DNA of 64,000 nt from Gemmiger sp. An87 (GCF_002159185.1 NZ_NFHD01000006.1:62001-126000), one strand, 5' to 3'. Positions 27,590 through 37,015 are shown, counted from the first letter of the stretch. Numbers and translations are program-made. Notes: a model not told the origin generated them from the letters alone.

Positions 27590-28567
27590 TTATGCCTCCT
27601 CGATGGCCTCGATCAGCCGGATGGTCTCCAGATCCTTTTCGAAGCTGTAGCGGGGCTGCTCGGTGCCCTTGAGCACCGCGAAGAAGTTGGCCAGCTCGTC
27701 CACGTAGGCGTTTTCCACAATGTTATCGCTGTAGCGGGAATCGTGCTCAAAGCTCTCGTAGGTGTTCACCGGCAGCTTTTCGCCCTTGTCGTGGTCGAAG
27801 GTGTAAAGGCTCTTGGGGTTGCCCTCCCAGAACAGGTGCAGCCCTTCGCCGAAGCATTCAAAGTTGCGCACCGCCTTGGGGCTCACCACATCCACCGCCA
27901 GCATGCCCTTCACGCCGTTTTCGTGGCGCAGGGTCACAAAGTAGCTGTCCGGGTAGTCCACCTCCAGCTGGCTGATCTTATCCTTTTCCACGTGCAGGCT
28001 CTTCACCGGGCCGAAGGTGTCCAGCAGCCAGGGCAGGTCGATGCCGAAAATCTCCCGCACGCCGCCGGTGCGCTTGTCGCCCACAAAGAAATTTTTATAG
28101 TTTTCCCAGGGGTGCCAGTCCGGCAGATACTGGCCAATGTGATAGATGTAGTTCACCGGCTTGTCGAAGGCTTCCACCTGGTGCTTGATGTACTGGGTCT
28201 CGCCCCGGTAGAGCATGGTGGAGGAAAGGAACAGGGGCAGGCCCTTTTCCCTGGCCTTTTTCATGTTCTCTTCGTAGCCGTCGCTTACCAGGTTCAGCTC
28301 GGTGAACACCGGCAGGCCCGCATCCAGCAGCTCGCTGATAATGCCCGCATGGGTGATGGGGGCGGTGCAGACCAGCGCCGCGTCGAATTTTTCTGCCGCC
28401 ACTGCTTCGCCGATGCTGGCATAGGCGGTGATGCCCAGGCCCTCGGCCTCGACCCGGCGAGACTCGGTGGTATCCACGCCGCTGATCTGGATGGATGCGT
28501 CCATTCCCTTGGCCAGGCGGGCACGGCGCTTGCCCATGCTGCCCAGACCCACAATCAAAAGTTTCAT
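27590..28567 (-). CDS. Gfo/Idh/MocA-family oxidoreductase (first of two)
   Basis: A 325-residue NAD(P)-dependent oxidoreductase. The Rossmann motif LLIVGLGSMGKRRARL is at residues 3-18. The usual EKP motif is replaced by FTELNLV, so the lysine that normally contacts the cofactor and substrate is absent, which may change the chemistry. The C-terminal domain is complete. It is 54 bases after the phosphoesterase gene and 37 bases before a second Gfo/Idh gene; such pairs recur in nonulosonic acid clusters. Substrate unknown. Confidence 0.8.
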   Translation of the reverse strand: MKLLIVGLGSMGKRRARLAKGMDASIQISGVDTTESRRVEAEGLGITAYASIGEAVAAEKFDAALVCTAPITHAGIISELLDAGLPVFTELNLVSDGYEENMKKAREKGLPLFLSSTMLYRGETQYIKHQVEAFDKPVNYIYHIGQYLPDWHPWENYKNFFVGDKRTGGVREIFGIDLPWLLDTFGPVKSLHVEKDKISQLEVDYPDSYFVTLRHENGVKGMLAVDVVSPKAVRNFECFGEGLHLFWEGNPKSLYTFDHDKGEKLPVNTYESFEHDSRYSDNIVENAYVDELANFFAVLKGTEQPRYSFEKDLETIRLIEAIEEA

Positions 28568-28621
28568 TTGTTCACACCTCGCGTTTTTTGTTCCGACGGT
28601 TCTTTTGCCGCCCGCCGGGAA

Positions 28622-29734
28622 TTATTCCTGTTGCAGCCATTCCGCCGGGACCCAGCCGGGCCGGTCGCCGGTTTTGACCAGCGCCCAGTCTCCTGCCCGG
28701 GCGGCAAGGCCCACCCGCTGGCCGGTTTGCAGCGGCGGGCGGTAGTCGGTGTAGTCGTCCGCCAGCCTCCAGCCGGTCTCCGTCTGCTGCACCAGCTGGG
28801 CCGGAACCATAAATTCCCGGCCGGTTTTTTCGTGGCGGCAGCGGCACAGCCCGCCCTGCCATTGCAGGAGCTGCACTTCATAGCTGGGCCAGTTGATGTT
28901 CACGGTGGCGGGCTTTTTCGCCTGCGGGCGCAGTACCCGGGCGGCGGGCAGCTCGTCCACCCATTCGCAGCCCAGATACTCCCCGTCCTGCAAGACCGCG
29001 CCATTCAGCTGGCCGCCGGTTTTGACCCGGTTGCCCCCGTCGATGCAGAGAATCTTCCGCTCCCTGTCATAATAAGGAGAAAGGCGGCACTCGGTCAGGT
29101 CGTAATTGCAGGCCGGATAATGGCCTACAATCAGCAGCCGGTCAAAGCGCCCGGCAGTTTGCAGAAAGCCCCGCCGGGTGATCACCTCCACCGGGTCCTG
29201 CTTGTCCGGCGGCAGCGCCGCGTCCATTGCAGCATGGGCGAAATAATATTGCTCACTTTCCAGGATTCGGGGCAGCCCGGCCAGAAAGGCCGCCTGCTTC
29301 GGGTAAGCCCGGCAGAGGGTCTGGATGGTGCCGTGGGCATCCGCCAGCGCCGCATCCCTGTCGATCCCCTGGGCAGCGCACTGCTCCCAGAACAGCTGCC
29401 TTGGCTGGCGGTCCAGAAAGACCGGCAGCCAGGGGGCTTCAGCCTCGTCATTCATGCCGTCGCAGTTGCCCAGCAGAATATACACGTCGGGCAATAACGA
29501 CAACTCCATGGCGAAGTCCAGCATGGCCATGTTCTCCTCGCCCTTGGTCAACAGGTCCCCCGCCAGCACCAGTGCGTCGGTGCCGGGGCGGTAGTCCAGC
29601 TTGTTCAGAAGGCGTTCCAGCAGAGCCTTGCAGCCGTGAATATCGCTGATGGCAAGCACCCGCTGGCCTGGCTTGAACTCCGCGTTCCGGAGCATGCCCG
29701 GGGCCATCGGGTACCGCTTACTCCACGGGTCCAT
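28622..29734 (-). CDS. PPP-type metallophosphoesterase with C-terminal SH3-like domain
   Basis: A 370-residue protein. The phosphoesterase core (about 20-260) has AISDIHGCK, LAGDLLTKGEEN, LLGNCD, VGHYP and the late signature CIDGGN, the layout of PrpE/ApaH-like members of the PPP family, although GNCD replaces the usual GNHD/E. The C-terminal about 95 residues end in GQRVGLAARAGDWALVK and GWVPAEWL, an SH3-like fold. No signal peptide is seen. The start at 29732-29734 follows AAGGGG and overlaps the legG end by 17 bases. Legionaminic pathways do not need a known phosphatase of this type; it may remove a phosphate from an intermediate or be regulatory. Confidence 0.78.
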   Translation of the reverse strand: MDPWSKRYPMAPGMLRNAEFKPGQRVLAISDIHGCKALLERLLNKLDYRPGTDALVLAGDLLTKGEENMAMLDFAMELSLLPDVYILLGNCDGMNDEAEAPWLPVFLDRQPRQLFWEQCAAQGIDRDAALADAHGTIQTLCRAYPKQAAFLAGLPRILESEQYYFAHAAMDAALPPDKQDPVEVITRRGFLQTAGRFDRLLIVGHYPACNYDLTECRLSPYYDRERKILCIDGGNRVKTGGQLNGAVLQDGEYLGCEWVDELPAARVLRPQAKKPATVNINWPSYEVQLLQWQGGLCRCRHEKTGREFMVPAQLVQQTETGWRLADDYTDYRPPLQTGQRVGLAARAGDWALVKTGDRPGWVPAEWLQQE

Positions 29735-30908
29735 CGTAGAACCCCTTGGGCGCGCCGAAGTCCGGCCGGGCCAGCTGCCGGCGCAGAATCTCCACAATGC
29801 GGCCGCTGGTGTCGCCCCCGTTGTAGGGGCTCACGGTCTGCTTTGCCTTTTCGGCAAATTCTTCACTAAATGCGGTTTCCAGGGCCGTGAGGATCTCGCC
29901 CTTTTCGGCCTTGCAGCAGAGCACGTTGGGGCAGATGATTCGCCCGGCCTGCCGCTCGCCGATGTTTACTGTGGGCACCCCAAAGGTGGGGGTCTCCACC
30001 ACGCCGGAGGAGGAATTGCCCACCACCGCTGCCGCGCAGGCCATGGCGGAAAGATACCGCTTGACCCCAAGGCTTGTAAAGGCAATAGCCCTGTCAGGAT
30101 GTTTTTCCACCCAACGGTCAATCAGCTCGTTGATGGCAAGGCCGCCCGCGTCCGCGTTGGCCTTGGTGATGAGCCAGCGCACCGGGCGGGCTTTTTGCAG
30201 CTGCTCCATTGCAGCCAGAAGCTGGGCCACCTGTTCGGTGGGGCTGGCCCCGCCCGCGGTTTCCGGGTGGAAGGTGACCAGCGCGAAGGGGCCGGAAAGA
30301 TCAAAGCCCAGACTCTCGCTCAATTCTTCCCGGCTCATCTTGGACATGGTGCGGATGTTTTCATCCCCCAGGCCGCCCACATTGAACACAGTGTCCGGCG
30401 CTTCGCCCATGCGGATGACCCGCCGGGCGTACTCCGCGCAGCTGGGGAAATGCAGGTGGGCCATTTTGGTGATGCAGTGGCGGTAGTAGTCGTCCGCCGC
30501 GCCCAGGGTCACGTCGCCGCCGCTGATGTGGGCAATGGGCACCCCGGTCATGGCCGCCGCCTGAGCCGCCGCGAAGATCTCGTACCGGTCGCCCAGAACC
30601 AGCACCGCGTCCGGTTTATGCTCCCAGAACCAGCGGCTGAACTGCTGGATGGTGTAGGCCACGGTGTCCGCCGTGGCCAGCGGGCCGGTACCAAACTTCA
30701 GAATGGGGATGCGGGCGGCGATGGGTACCCCGTCCGCCTCGATCTCCTGCACGGTATTGCCGAATTCCGGGGCCAGATGGGCGCCGGTTGCTAATACTTT
30801 TAGTATAAAATCGTCAGATTTCAACAGTTTTTGGATCACCGGACGCAGCAGACCGTACTCGGCCCGGGTCCCGGTGACGACCGCAAGGGTCTTTGGCTGG
30901 GCTGCCAT
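29718..30908 (-). CDS. legG: Hydrolysing NDP-sugar 2-epimerase (NeuC/LegG-like)
   Basis: A 396-residue GT-B-fold epimerase. Conserved features are VVTGTRAEYGLLRPV at the N-terminus, VLVLGDRYEIFAAA, HISGGDVTLGAADD, VTFHPET and VGNSSSGVVETPTFGVPTVNIG. These match the hydrolysing epimerases that convert UDP-GlcNAc (NeuC) or an NDP-diacetamido-trideoxyhexose (LegG/NeuC2) into the free manno-sugar used by the synthase. The partner genes favour the LegG role. The start at 30906-30908 is chosen since AAGGGGG lies eight bases upstream; the GTG three codons earlier has none. It follows the synthase gene by 41 bases. Confidence 0.92.
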   Translation of the reverse strand: MAAQPKTLAVVTGTRAEYGLLRPVIQKLLKSDDFILKVLATGAHLAPEFGNTVQEIEADGVPIAARIPILKFGTGPLATADTVAYTIQQFSRWFWEHKPDAVLVLGDRYEIFAAAQAAAMTGVPIAHISGGDVTLGAADDYYRHCITKMAHLHFPSCAEYARRVIRMGEAPDTVFNVGGLGDENIRTMSKMSREELSESLGFDLSGPFALVTFHPETAGGASPTEQVAQLLAAMEQLQKARPVRWLITKANADAGGLAINELIDRWVEKHPDRAIAFTSLGVKRYLSAMACAAAVVGNSSSGVVETPTFGVPTVNIGERQAGRIICPNVLCCKAEKGEILTALETAFSEEFAEKAKQTVSPYNGGDTSGRIVEILRRQLARPDFGAPKGFYDGPVE

Positions 30909-30949
30909 GGGCAGCACCCCCTTTTGTAGTTTCCATCAAGCTGCTTTGC

Positions 30950-31945
30950 TCACAGCTCGATTTTTTCGTCCTCTTCAAAATCCCGCTTGGCGGTCTTGCC
31001 CAGCACCTCGTACCAGCGCATGGGGCTGATGCCGTCGCCGGGGCGCTTGGTGGTCAGGTTCTCGGCGGTGAAGGTCTCCCCCGCCTTGATGTCCCGGGCC
31101 GCCACGATGCTCTTGCGGGCGATGGGCTTGTTCTTGGCCTCGCTGGCGCTCACCGCCTTGCGGCCGGTGCCCAGAGCGGCTTCGGTGTGGCGTACCGCAT
31201 CCACCATGGCCTTCAGCTCGGCAGGCTCCAGGCTGGCCTTGTGGTCCGGGCCCTCCATGGTCTTGTCCAGCGTGAAGTGCTTTTCAATCACCGTTGCTCC
31301 CAGGGCCACCGCGGCCACGTCGCACTCCCAGCCGGAGGTGTGGTCGGAAAGGCCATAGGGCAGGCCGAACTGCTCGCCCAGCTCCAGCATGGCCAGCAGG
31401 TTCGCGTCCTCATAAGGAGTGGGGTACTCGGTGTTGCAGTGCAGCACGGTCACCTCAGGGCAACCGTTGTCTTCCAGGATGCTCAGGGCGTCCTCAATCT
31501 CGGGCAGGGTGCTCATGCCGGTGGACAGAATCACCGGCTTTTTGGTGCGGCCCACCGCCTCCAGATAGGGCAGGTTGGTGATCTCGCCGCTGGGCACCTT
31601 GCACATGGGCAGGTCCAGGCTGGCCAGGAACTCCACGCTGGGCAGATCGAAGGGCGCGGACAGATACTGAATGCCGATGGAATCGCAGTACTCCTTCAGC
31701 TCTTTATGGGCCTCAAAGCCGAAGTGGATGCGGCGCACCATCTCCAGCTGGCTCTCCTCGGCCCCGGTCTCCCGCTTCTGGTACTCCGCCTTCTGGGCGA
31801 ATTTGGAGATGACCAGCTCGGGCACGGCGGTCTGGTATTTCACCACATCCGCGCCGCACTCCTTGGCCACCAGGGCCATCTTCTTGGCCAGCTCCAGGCT
31901 GCCGTTGTGGTTTACACCGGCTTCCGCAATGATCAAAACGCTCAT
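30950..31945 (-). CDS. legI: Nonulosonic acid synthase (NeuB/LegI-like)
   Basis: A 331-residue synthase that condenses phosphoenolpyruvate with a manno-configured amino sugar to form a nine-carbon acid. The TIM barrel shows IIAEAGVNHNGSL, VVKYQT, KVPSGEITNLPYL, ILSTGMST, LHCNTEYPTP, GLSDHT and ATVIEKHFTLD with the metal-binding histidines. A C-terminal SAF antifreeze-like domain follows (about 275-331, ARKSIVAARDIKAGE). NeuB, LegI and PseI share this plan; the neighbouring genes support legionaminic acid. The start at 31943-31945 follows GGAG at eight bases. Confidence 0.93.
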   Translation of the reverse strand: MSVLIIAEAGVNHNGSLELAKKMALVAKECGADVVKYQTAVPELVISKFAQKAEYQKRETGAEESQLEMVRRIHFGFEAHKELKEYCDSIGIQYLSAPFDLPSVEFLASLDLPMCKVPSGEITNLPYLEAVGRTKKPVILSTGMSTLPEIEDALSILEDNGCPEVTVLHCNTEYPTPYEDANLLAMLELGEQFGLPYGLSDHTSGWECDVAAVALGATVIEKHFTLDKTMEGPDHKASLEPAELKAMVDAVRHTEAALGTGRKAVSASEAKNKPIARKSIVAARDIKAGETFTAENLTTKRPGDGISPMRWYEVLGKTAKRDFEEDEKIEL

Positions 31946-32043
31946 GGAATCGCTCCATTTCTTATACAAAAGGTAATTTTTATCTGTTTTTCAACCGTTC
32001 CCCACCGGTTTTCGACCGCAGGCGCGGCCGTTTTGTGGAAAAT

Positions 32044-33093
32044 TCAGCTGTTGCCCTCCAGGCGGCGGCGCATGTGGTCCAGCTCTTCGATCTGGCCCAT
32101 GTCCATCCAGCTCTGCTCGCTGATGGGATACACGCCCACCTTTTCGCCCATGGCGCGGTAGTGCTCGATGATGTCGGTGAAGCCCTGCTTCTTGCCGTCC
32201 TCCAGCTCCTCCACCACGCGGGGCTCCACCACATACACGCCGGTGTTGGTGAGGAAGTTCATCTCCGGCTTTTCCCGCATGGTCTGGATGGTGCCGTCGT
32301 TGTTCAGCTCGATGACGCCGTAGGGCACGGTGAAGTGCTTCACCGCGCAGACCATGGTGATGAGATTGCCCTGGCTCTTATGGTAGTTCAGGATATCGCC
32401 GTAGTCGGCATCCAGCAGGATGTCGCAGTTGGACAGAAAGAAGGTGTGGTCCAGCTTGCCCTTCAAAAGGCACAGACCGCCGCCGGTACCCAGCGGCTCG
32501 TCCTCATCCGCATAAGAGACATGATAGTTTTTTTCCAGGTCGTTGAAGTAGCTCTTGATCATGTTCTTTTTGTAGTTGACCACCAGGCGGAAATCGGTGC
32601 AGCCGAAATCGCAGAACCGGTCGATGATCAATTCCAGAATGGGGCGCTCGCCCACCGGGATCAGGGGCTTAGGCAGAATTTTGGTGTAGGGGTACAGGCG
32701 GGTGCCCAGGCCGCCGGCCATGATGACCACCGGCAGCCCGGCGCAGGTGCGGTTGTCCAGGTCCACGCCGCTGGTGAAGATGATGTCCACAATGCGGCCC
32801 TGTTTGTCCAGCAGGGGCAACGCGTCGATGCCCTGCTCCTCAATGTAGGCACGGGCACGGGCGCGCTGCTCCAGGGGCAGGCTTTTGGGGTGGTAGTTGG
32901 CGGCCTCGCGCAGCGGGCCCTCCAGCGCGCCGCCCCGCAGAATGTACTTGCGGATATCGCCGTCGGTCACCGCCGCGGCCAGCTTGCCCTCCGGGGCAAT
33001 GAACAGAATGCGCTGGCCGGTCTCGTCCAGCTTTTTCAAGGTATTCAGCACACTGGTGTTTTCGTCGATCAGCAGCTCGTCGATGCGCAGCAT
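32044..33093 (-). CDS. ptmE: CBS-domain nucleotidyltransferase (PtmE-like)
   Basis: A 349-residue protein. Two CBS domains (about 1-115) precede a sugar-1-phosphate nucleotidyltransferase (about 120-349) with MAGGLGTRLYPYTKILPKP, the acid of the active site in FFLSNCDILL, and the late EKPEMN motif. The same architecture occurs in Campylobacter PtmE, which makes GDP-glucosamine for GDP-based legionaminic acid synthesis. It therefore probably provides the GDP-sugar used by LegB and LegC. The CBS pair may sense a nucleotide. It is 31 bases downstream of legC and about 100 bases upstream of legI. Confidence 0.87.
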   Translation of the reverse strand: MLRIDELLIDENTSVLNTLKKLDETGQRILFIAPEGKLAAAVTDGDIRKYILRGGALEGPLREAANYHPKSLPLEQRARARAYIEEQGIDALPLLDKQGRIVDIIFTSGVDLDNRTCAGLPVVIMAGGLGTRLYPYTKILPKPLIPVGERPILELIIDRFCDFGCTDFRLVVNYKKNMIKSYFNDLEKNYHVSYADEDEPLGTGGGLCLLKGKLDHTFFLSNCDILLDADYGDILNYHKSQGNLITMVCAVKHFTVPYGVIELNNDGTIQTMREKPEMNFLTNTGVYVVEPRVVEELEDGKKQGFTDIIEHYRAMGEKVGVYPISEQSWMDMGQIEELDHMRRRLEGNS

Positions 33094-33124
33094 GGGCGCT
33101 CGCCTCTCTTTCGTGGATGTATTG

Positions 33125-34285
33125 TTACAGCGCCAGCAGCGCGTCGATGACCCGCTGGCAGTCCTCGCGGGTCAGGTTGGTGGAGCAGGGCAGGTTCACG
33201 ATCTTGGCCCGGTAATCCTGGGCCTTCTCGACGCTGAATACCTGGTTTTTGCCATAGTCGGCCTGCTCGTGAATCAGCGCCCACACCGGCCGGGTCTGGA
33301 TCTTCTGCTCCTTCAGCGCCTGAATGATGGCGTCACGCTGGTGGCGGGGGTCCTCCAGATACAGCGAGAAGAACCACTTGTTGGAGCGGGTGCAGTCGTC
33401 CCGGAAGGGCAGGATGCGGTAGCCGTTCTTGCCGTCCAGCGCGTCCTTGTACATCTGCCACATCTCGTGCTTGTGGGCAATGAAGCCCTCCACCTGCTCG
33501 ATCTGAGCCAGGCCCAGCGCCGCCTGCAGGTTGGTCAGGCGGTAGTTATAGCCCACCTCGTCGTGCAGGAACTGCAGCTCGTCGGCCTTGGCCTGGGTGG
33601 ACAGGTGCTTTGCATGCTCGGCCCAGTCCGGATGGTTGGAGACCACCATGCCGCCGCTGCCGGTGGTGATGAGCTTGTTGCCGTTGAAGCTGTAAACGCC
33701 CACGTCACCGATGGTACCGGCGAACTTGCCCGCGAAGGGACCGCTGGTGTAGTAGGTGCCCAGGGCCTCGGTGGCGTCCTCGATCAGAATCAGGTTGTAT
33801 TCCCTGGCGATGCGGGTGAACTCCACCATATCCGCCATGTTGCCGAACACGTGCACCACCAGCAGGGCCTTCACATGGCGGCCGGAGGTGTTGTTGATCA
33901 GCTTGCCGTCTTCCATGTGGCACTCCTCTTTGCAGAAGCGCTCGGCGGCGGCGGGGTCCATGCACAGGCTGTCGTCACAGCCGATGAACACCGGCTCAGC
34001 ATTGGCATAGCGCACCGGGTTGACCGCAGCAATGAAGGTGAGGGTGGGCACGATCACCTCGTCGCCCATGCCCACGCCGGAGATCAGCATAGCCAGGTGC
34101 AGGCCGGAGGAACCGCAATTGCAGGCCACAGCCCGGTCCATGTGCACATAGTCGGCGATGGCCTTTTCAAAGTCGCCCACCTTGCTGCCGCCGGTGGACA
34201 CCCACTCGCTGACCACCGCGTCGTTCACATATTCTTTTTCCTTGCCGGAAAAATTGGGAACGGACAAAGGAATAAAGTTTGCCAT
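33125..34285 (-). CDS. legC: LegC-type sugar aminotransferase (PLP)
   Basis: A 386-residue DegT/DnrJ/EryC1-family aminotransferase. It begins FIPLSVPNFSGKEKEYV, has the phosphate-binding CNCGSSGLHLAML, the Asp of LIEDATEALGTYY and the PLP lysine in YSFNGNKLITTGSGG. It transfers an amino group to C4 of a 4-keto-6-deoxy sugar nucleotide, the step after LegB. The N-terminal wording and the FNGNK (rather than FHPxK) site are typical of LegC. The start at 34283-34285 follows GAGG; the frame is open 58 codons further upstream into the next gene, which is not used. Confidence 0.92.
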   Translation of the reverse strand: MANFIPLSVPNFSGKEKEYVNDAVVSEWVSTGGSKVGDFEKAIADYVHMDRAVACNCGSSGLHLAMLISGVGMGDEVIVPTLTFIAAVNPVRYANAEPVFIGCDDSLCMDPAAAERFCKEECHMEDGKLINNTSGRHVKALLVVHVFGNMADMVEFTRIAREYNLILIEDATEALGTYYTSGPFAGKFAGTIGDVGVYSFNGNKLITTGSGGMVVSNHPDWAEHAKHLSTQAKADELQFLHDEVGYNYRLTNLQAALGLAQIEQVEGFIAHKHEMWQMYKDALDGKNGYRILPFRDDCTRSNKWFFSLYLEDPRHQRDAIIQALKEQKIQTRPVWALIHEQADYGKNQVFSVEKAQDYRAKIVNLPCSTNLTREDCQRVIDALLAL

Positions 34286-34343
34286 TTTAATAACCTCTTT
34301 TCCAAAGATTGGGCTGGCGCCGGGCCGCTTTTGAAAGCGGCAC

Positions 34344-34988
34344 TCAGCGCTTTTTCTTTGCTTGATATGTTTGCCAGGCGCTTTGAGCCAGCGACAGTGC
34401 GCAGGCACAAAGCCCCGGGTAAAGCACCAGTTCCATGGCCCCGTACCAGCCGGGGGCAAAGTAGCTGACCAGGCCCGCCGGCTCGTTCATGGAGAAGCCG
34501 GAAAAGGTCATGGTCACAGGCTTGCCCTCCTCGGGGCTGCAGGGGTCCAGCCGCAGAGCGGCAATCCTGCCCTGGGGCAGGGTGTACACATAACTGCCGT
34601 CATCCTGCTGAGCGGCAAAGACCCGCTTGTTCACGCTGAAGTCCTCGCTCTCGGCATTTGTGTAATACAGGCACATCTCCCGGGGGCTGCGGTCGAAGCT
34701 GGCCGTCAGGCGCAGGGTGCGCACCGTCATGCCGTCGGTGTTGTGCCAGATCATCTGGGGGTCGCCGCTGGTGGTGATGTAGCTGCCGTCCTCCAGCAGC
34801 TGCATGTCCACCAGTTCGAAATTCTCCAGCGTCAGCTCACACTGGTAAAGGGTTCCGCCCGCCTTGGCGATCATGTCCGTACCAAGGCTCCACACGCTGC
34901 TCCCCAGCCAGACGATCAGCGCCGCCGCATAGCACAGAAGAGGCAGAAAGGCCGGGCGGCCCAGCCATTGTTTCAGTTTTGCGATCAT
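34344..34988 (-). CDS. Small two-TM protein with outside beta-rich domain (copy B)
   Basis: A 214-residue protein of unknown function. A membrane segment (about 13-33) is followed by an outside beta-rich domain of about 145 residues and a second membrane segment (about 180-203) with a basic tail. It corresponds to the product at 37012-37692: same length, topology and order, with matching segments such as a DPQ(L/M)xW motif (DPQMIWHNTDG here), a 'LYYxNAES/LYWKAPG' strand and a 'RLDPxS' strand. It overlaps the large membrane-protein gene before it by four bases (ATGA). It may be an accessory subunit of that protein. Confidence 0.75.
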   Translation of the reverse strand: MIAKLKQWLGRPAFLPLLCYAAALIVWLGSSVWSLGTDMIAKAGGTLYQCELTLENFELVDMQLLEDGSYITTSGDPQMIWHNTDGMTVRTLRLTASFDRSPREMCLYYTNAESEDFSVNKRVFAAQQDDGSYVYTLPQGRIAALRLDPCSPEEGKPVTMTFSGFSMNEPAGLVSYFAPGWYGAMELVLYPGLCACALSLAQSAWQTYQAKKKR

Positions 34989-37015
34989 CGGGGCACCTCC
35001 ATCGCCACCGGCTCATAGCCGTCGGGCGTGATGCGGTAGAGCAGCGTCTCGCCATTTTCGGCGGCGGCCAGGCCGTCGGTGAACAGGCTGCCGTATCCGG
35101 CCACAAAGCCCGCATCCAGCTTGTCCACAAAGATGTATTCGCAGCCGCTCTCGGCCACTGCCTTCGCAAGGTCCTCGGTGCTGTAGGCGTGGAAGTAGAT
35201 CGCACCCTCCACATCCTCCGAGGGCATATTCTCGGGCAGGCAGAAGCTGCCGCCGCCCGCGCCGTACAGGCCGGTTTCCTCGTTTTTCTCCCAGCCGCTG
35301 TAGTCCAGAATGTTGGGCTGGAAGTAGCAGCTGTAGGTGAACCAGAGCAGGCCGTTGTCACCCTGGCTCACAAAGAAGATGCGGTCGTCCTCGTCGATCT
35401 GGGTCTTCACCGCGTCCACCTTTTCCATAATCAGGTACTGGTCCGCAAAGGTGGCGTCGGAGAAGCCCAGCACGCTCATCTGAGGCAGCACCAGCATGTT
35501 CACCCGCACCAGCATCAGGCAGGCAAAGGCCAGCGCCCCCGCCTGGGCCAGCAGCCGCCAGCGGCCGGTCTGCACCACCCAGGCCAGCACCGCCGCGGCG
35601 ATCAGGAACCAGGCGATGTAATAGGTATCCATATAGCGGTTGTAGTCATCCAGCCCCTCTGCCTGGAAGGGCTTGAAGATAAAACCGTAGCTGATGGTGA
35701 TCACGTAGCTGTAGGCCGCAAAGCCCAGGGTGCTCAAGCCCATCCAGCACAGTACCCGCAGCCGCTGGCGCATGCCTTTTGCGAACACCAGGGCAATCAC
35801 GAACATGCCAAGAATCAGGCCGGTCACCAGAACGCCCTGCCCGACCATGGACACCAGACGCTCCTTGCTCAGAAAGGCCGCCCACATGCTCTGGATGGCG
35901 GCAAAGAACTGCTCCTGCCGGGCGGCGTACTCCTCCGGCACCGACAGGCCCAGCAGCATTTTCGTTCCCTGCAGCGCCGCACCGAAGGGGCTCAGGGAGG
36001 TCACACCGGTGCCGCCGCTCTCGGCGTTTTTCTGCACCAGTACCGCGATGTAATTGCTCCATATTTTATACTGGGCCAGCGGCGCTGCCAGACACAGCAC
36101 CGCAAAGCCGAACCGCCGGGCCAGGCCCTGTTTCCAGCGATCCTTGTAATCGAAAAGGAAGGCATCCGCCGCGATGCAGCCCGCCGCAATCAACGCAATG
36201 GGGAAGGTGTTGTCCTTGATGTTGGCCAGCAAAGCCAGCACCGGCAGCACCGCCCAGCGGGGTCCCGCACCCTTTTCGCTGCGCAGAGCGATCCACATGG
36301 CCACCGCGCCGCCTGCCAGCATTCCGGCCGGCACATCGCCGTAGGCGCTCATGTAGGTATCTTCCAGGAAGATGGTGCGGGCGTACACCGTGAAGAACCA
36401 GGGGGTGCACCAGCCGATCACCGCCATGGGCAGGGCCAGCCGGTAGTGTTTGAAGCCGATGACCCCCACCAGCGCAGCGATGCAGGCGAACAGCAGCAGG
36501 TCGTAGGCCAGATACACCTTGAAGGGCGCGAAGGCGCCGAAGAACTGCACAAAGTAGCTCAGCACAATCAGACCGCAGTTCTGGGTGGCCTGCCAGGGGG
36601 TACCGTATTCGCAGATGGTATACAGATGATCGGTGGTACTGGTCATCTGCGCTGCCGGGCCCCAGAAGCTGAACTCGTCAAAATCATGGAACATGGGCTG
36701 GCGGATGGAAAAATACACCGCGAAGCTGACAGCCAGCCCCCAGAACACCACCGCGCCGGGGCTGAGCAGCCGCCGGGCCTCGCTGCGTTTGGTCACCAGG
36801 GCAAAGATGCCCAGGCCCCAGGCTGCCAGATAGAACACCCAGCCGCCCGCCACCAGCAGATCCGCCACGCCCGCCAGGGTAAACCAGATGCTGGTGACGC
36901 CCAGCGCGGCAAGCGGAGCCAGCGCACTGTGCAGCCGGGCCTTCAGCGTAAGGAAGGCGCACAGGCCGAACAGAGCCGTAAAACTTAAAACCAGATCAAA
37001 ATACTGCAAGCTCAT
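34985..37015 (-). CDS. Large GT-C-like membrane protein, DEFxxWG type (copy B)
   Basis: A 676-residue protein with about twelve membrane segments in the first 520 residues and an outside C-terminal domain of about 150 residues. The first large outside loop has FHDFDEFSFWGPAAQM, matching NDEFTLWGSAAKL in the copy at 37689-39707. The two proteins also share the C-terminal segment with DDxxxxxSQGD and keep the same length. GT-C glycosyltransferases hold their catalytic acid in this loop, so a lipid-linked-sugar-dependent transferase is likely. Four-base overlaps tie it to the small genes on both sides. I do not recognise a named family. Confidence 0.75.
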   Translation of the reverse strand: MSLQYFDLVLSFTALFGLCAFLTLKARLHSALAPLAALGVTSIWFTLAGVADLLVAGGWVFYLAAWGLGIFALVTKRSEARRLLSPGAVVFWGLAVSFAVYFSIRQPMFHDFDEFSFWGPAAQMTSTTDHLYTICEYGTPWQATQNCGLIVLSYFVQFFGAFAPFKVYLAYDLLLFACIAALVGVIGFKHYRLALPMAVIGWCTPWFFTVYARTIFLEDTYMSAYGDVPAGMLAGGAVAMWIALRSEKGAGPRWAVLPVLALLANIKDNTFPIALIAAGCIAADAFLFDYKDRWKQGLARRFGFAVLCLAAPLAQYKIWSNYIAVLVQKNAESGGTGVTSLSPFGAALQGTKMLLGLSVPEEYAARQEQFFAAIQSMWAAFLSKERLVSMVGQGVLVTGLILGMFVIALVFAKGMRQRLRVLCWMGLSTLGFAAYSYVITISYGFIFKPFQAEGLDDYNRYMDTYYIAWFLIAAAVLAWVVQTGRWRLLAQAGALAFACLMLVRVNMLVLPQMSVLGFSDATFADQYLIMEKVDAVKTQIDEDDRIFFVSQGDNGLLWFTYSCYFQPNILDYSGWEKNEETGLYGAGGGSFCLPENMPSEDVEGAIYFHAYSTEDLAKAVAESGCEYIFVDKLDAGFVAGYGSLFTDGLAAAENGETLLYRITPDGYEPVAMEVPR

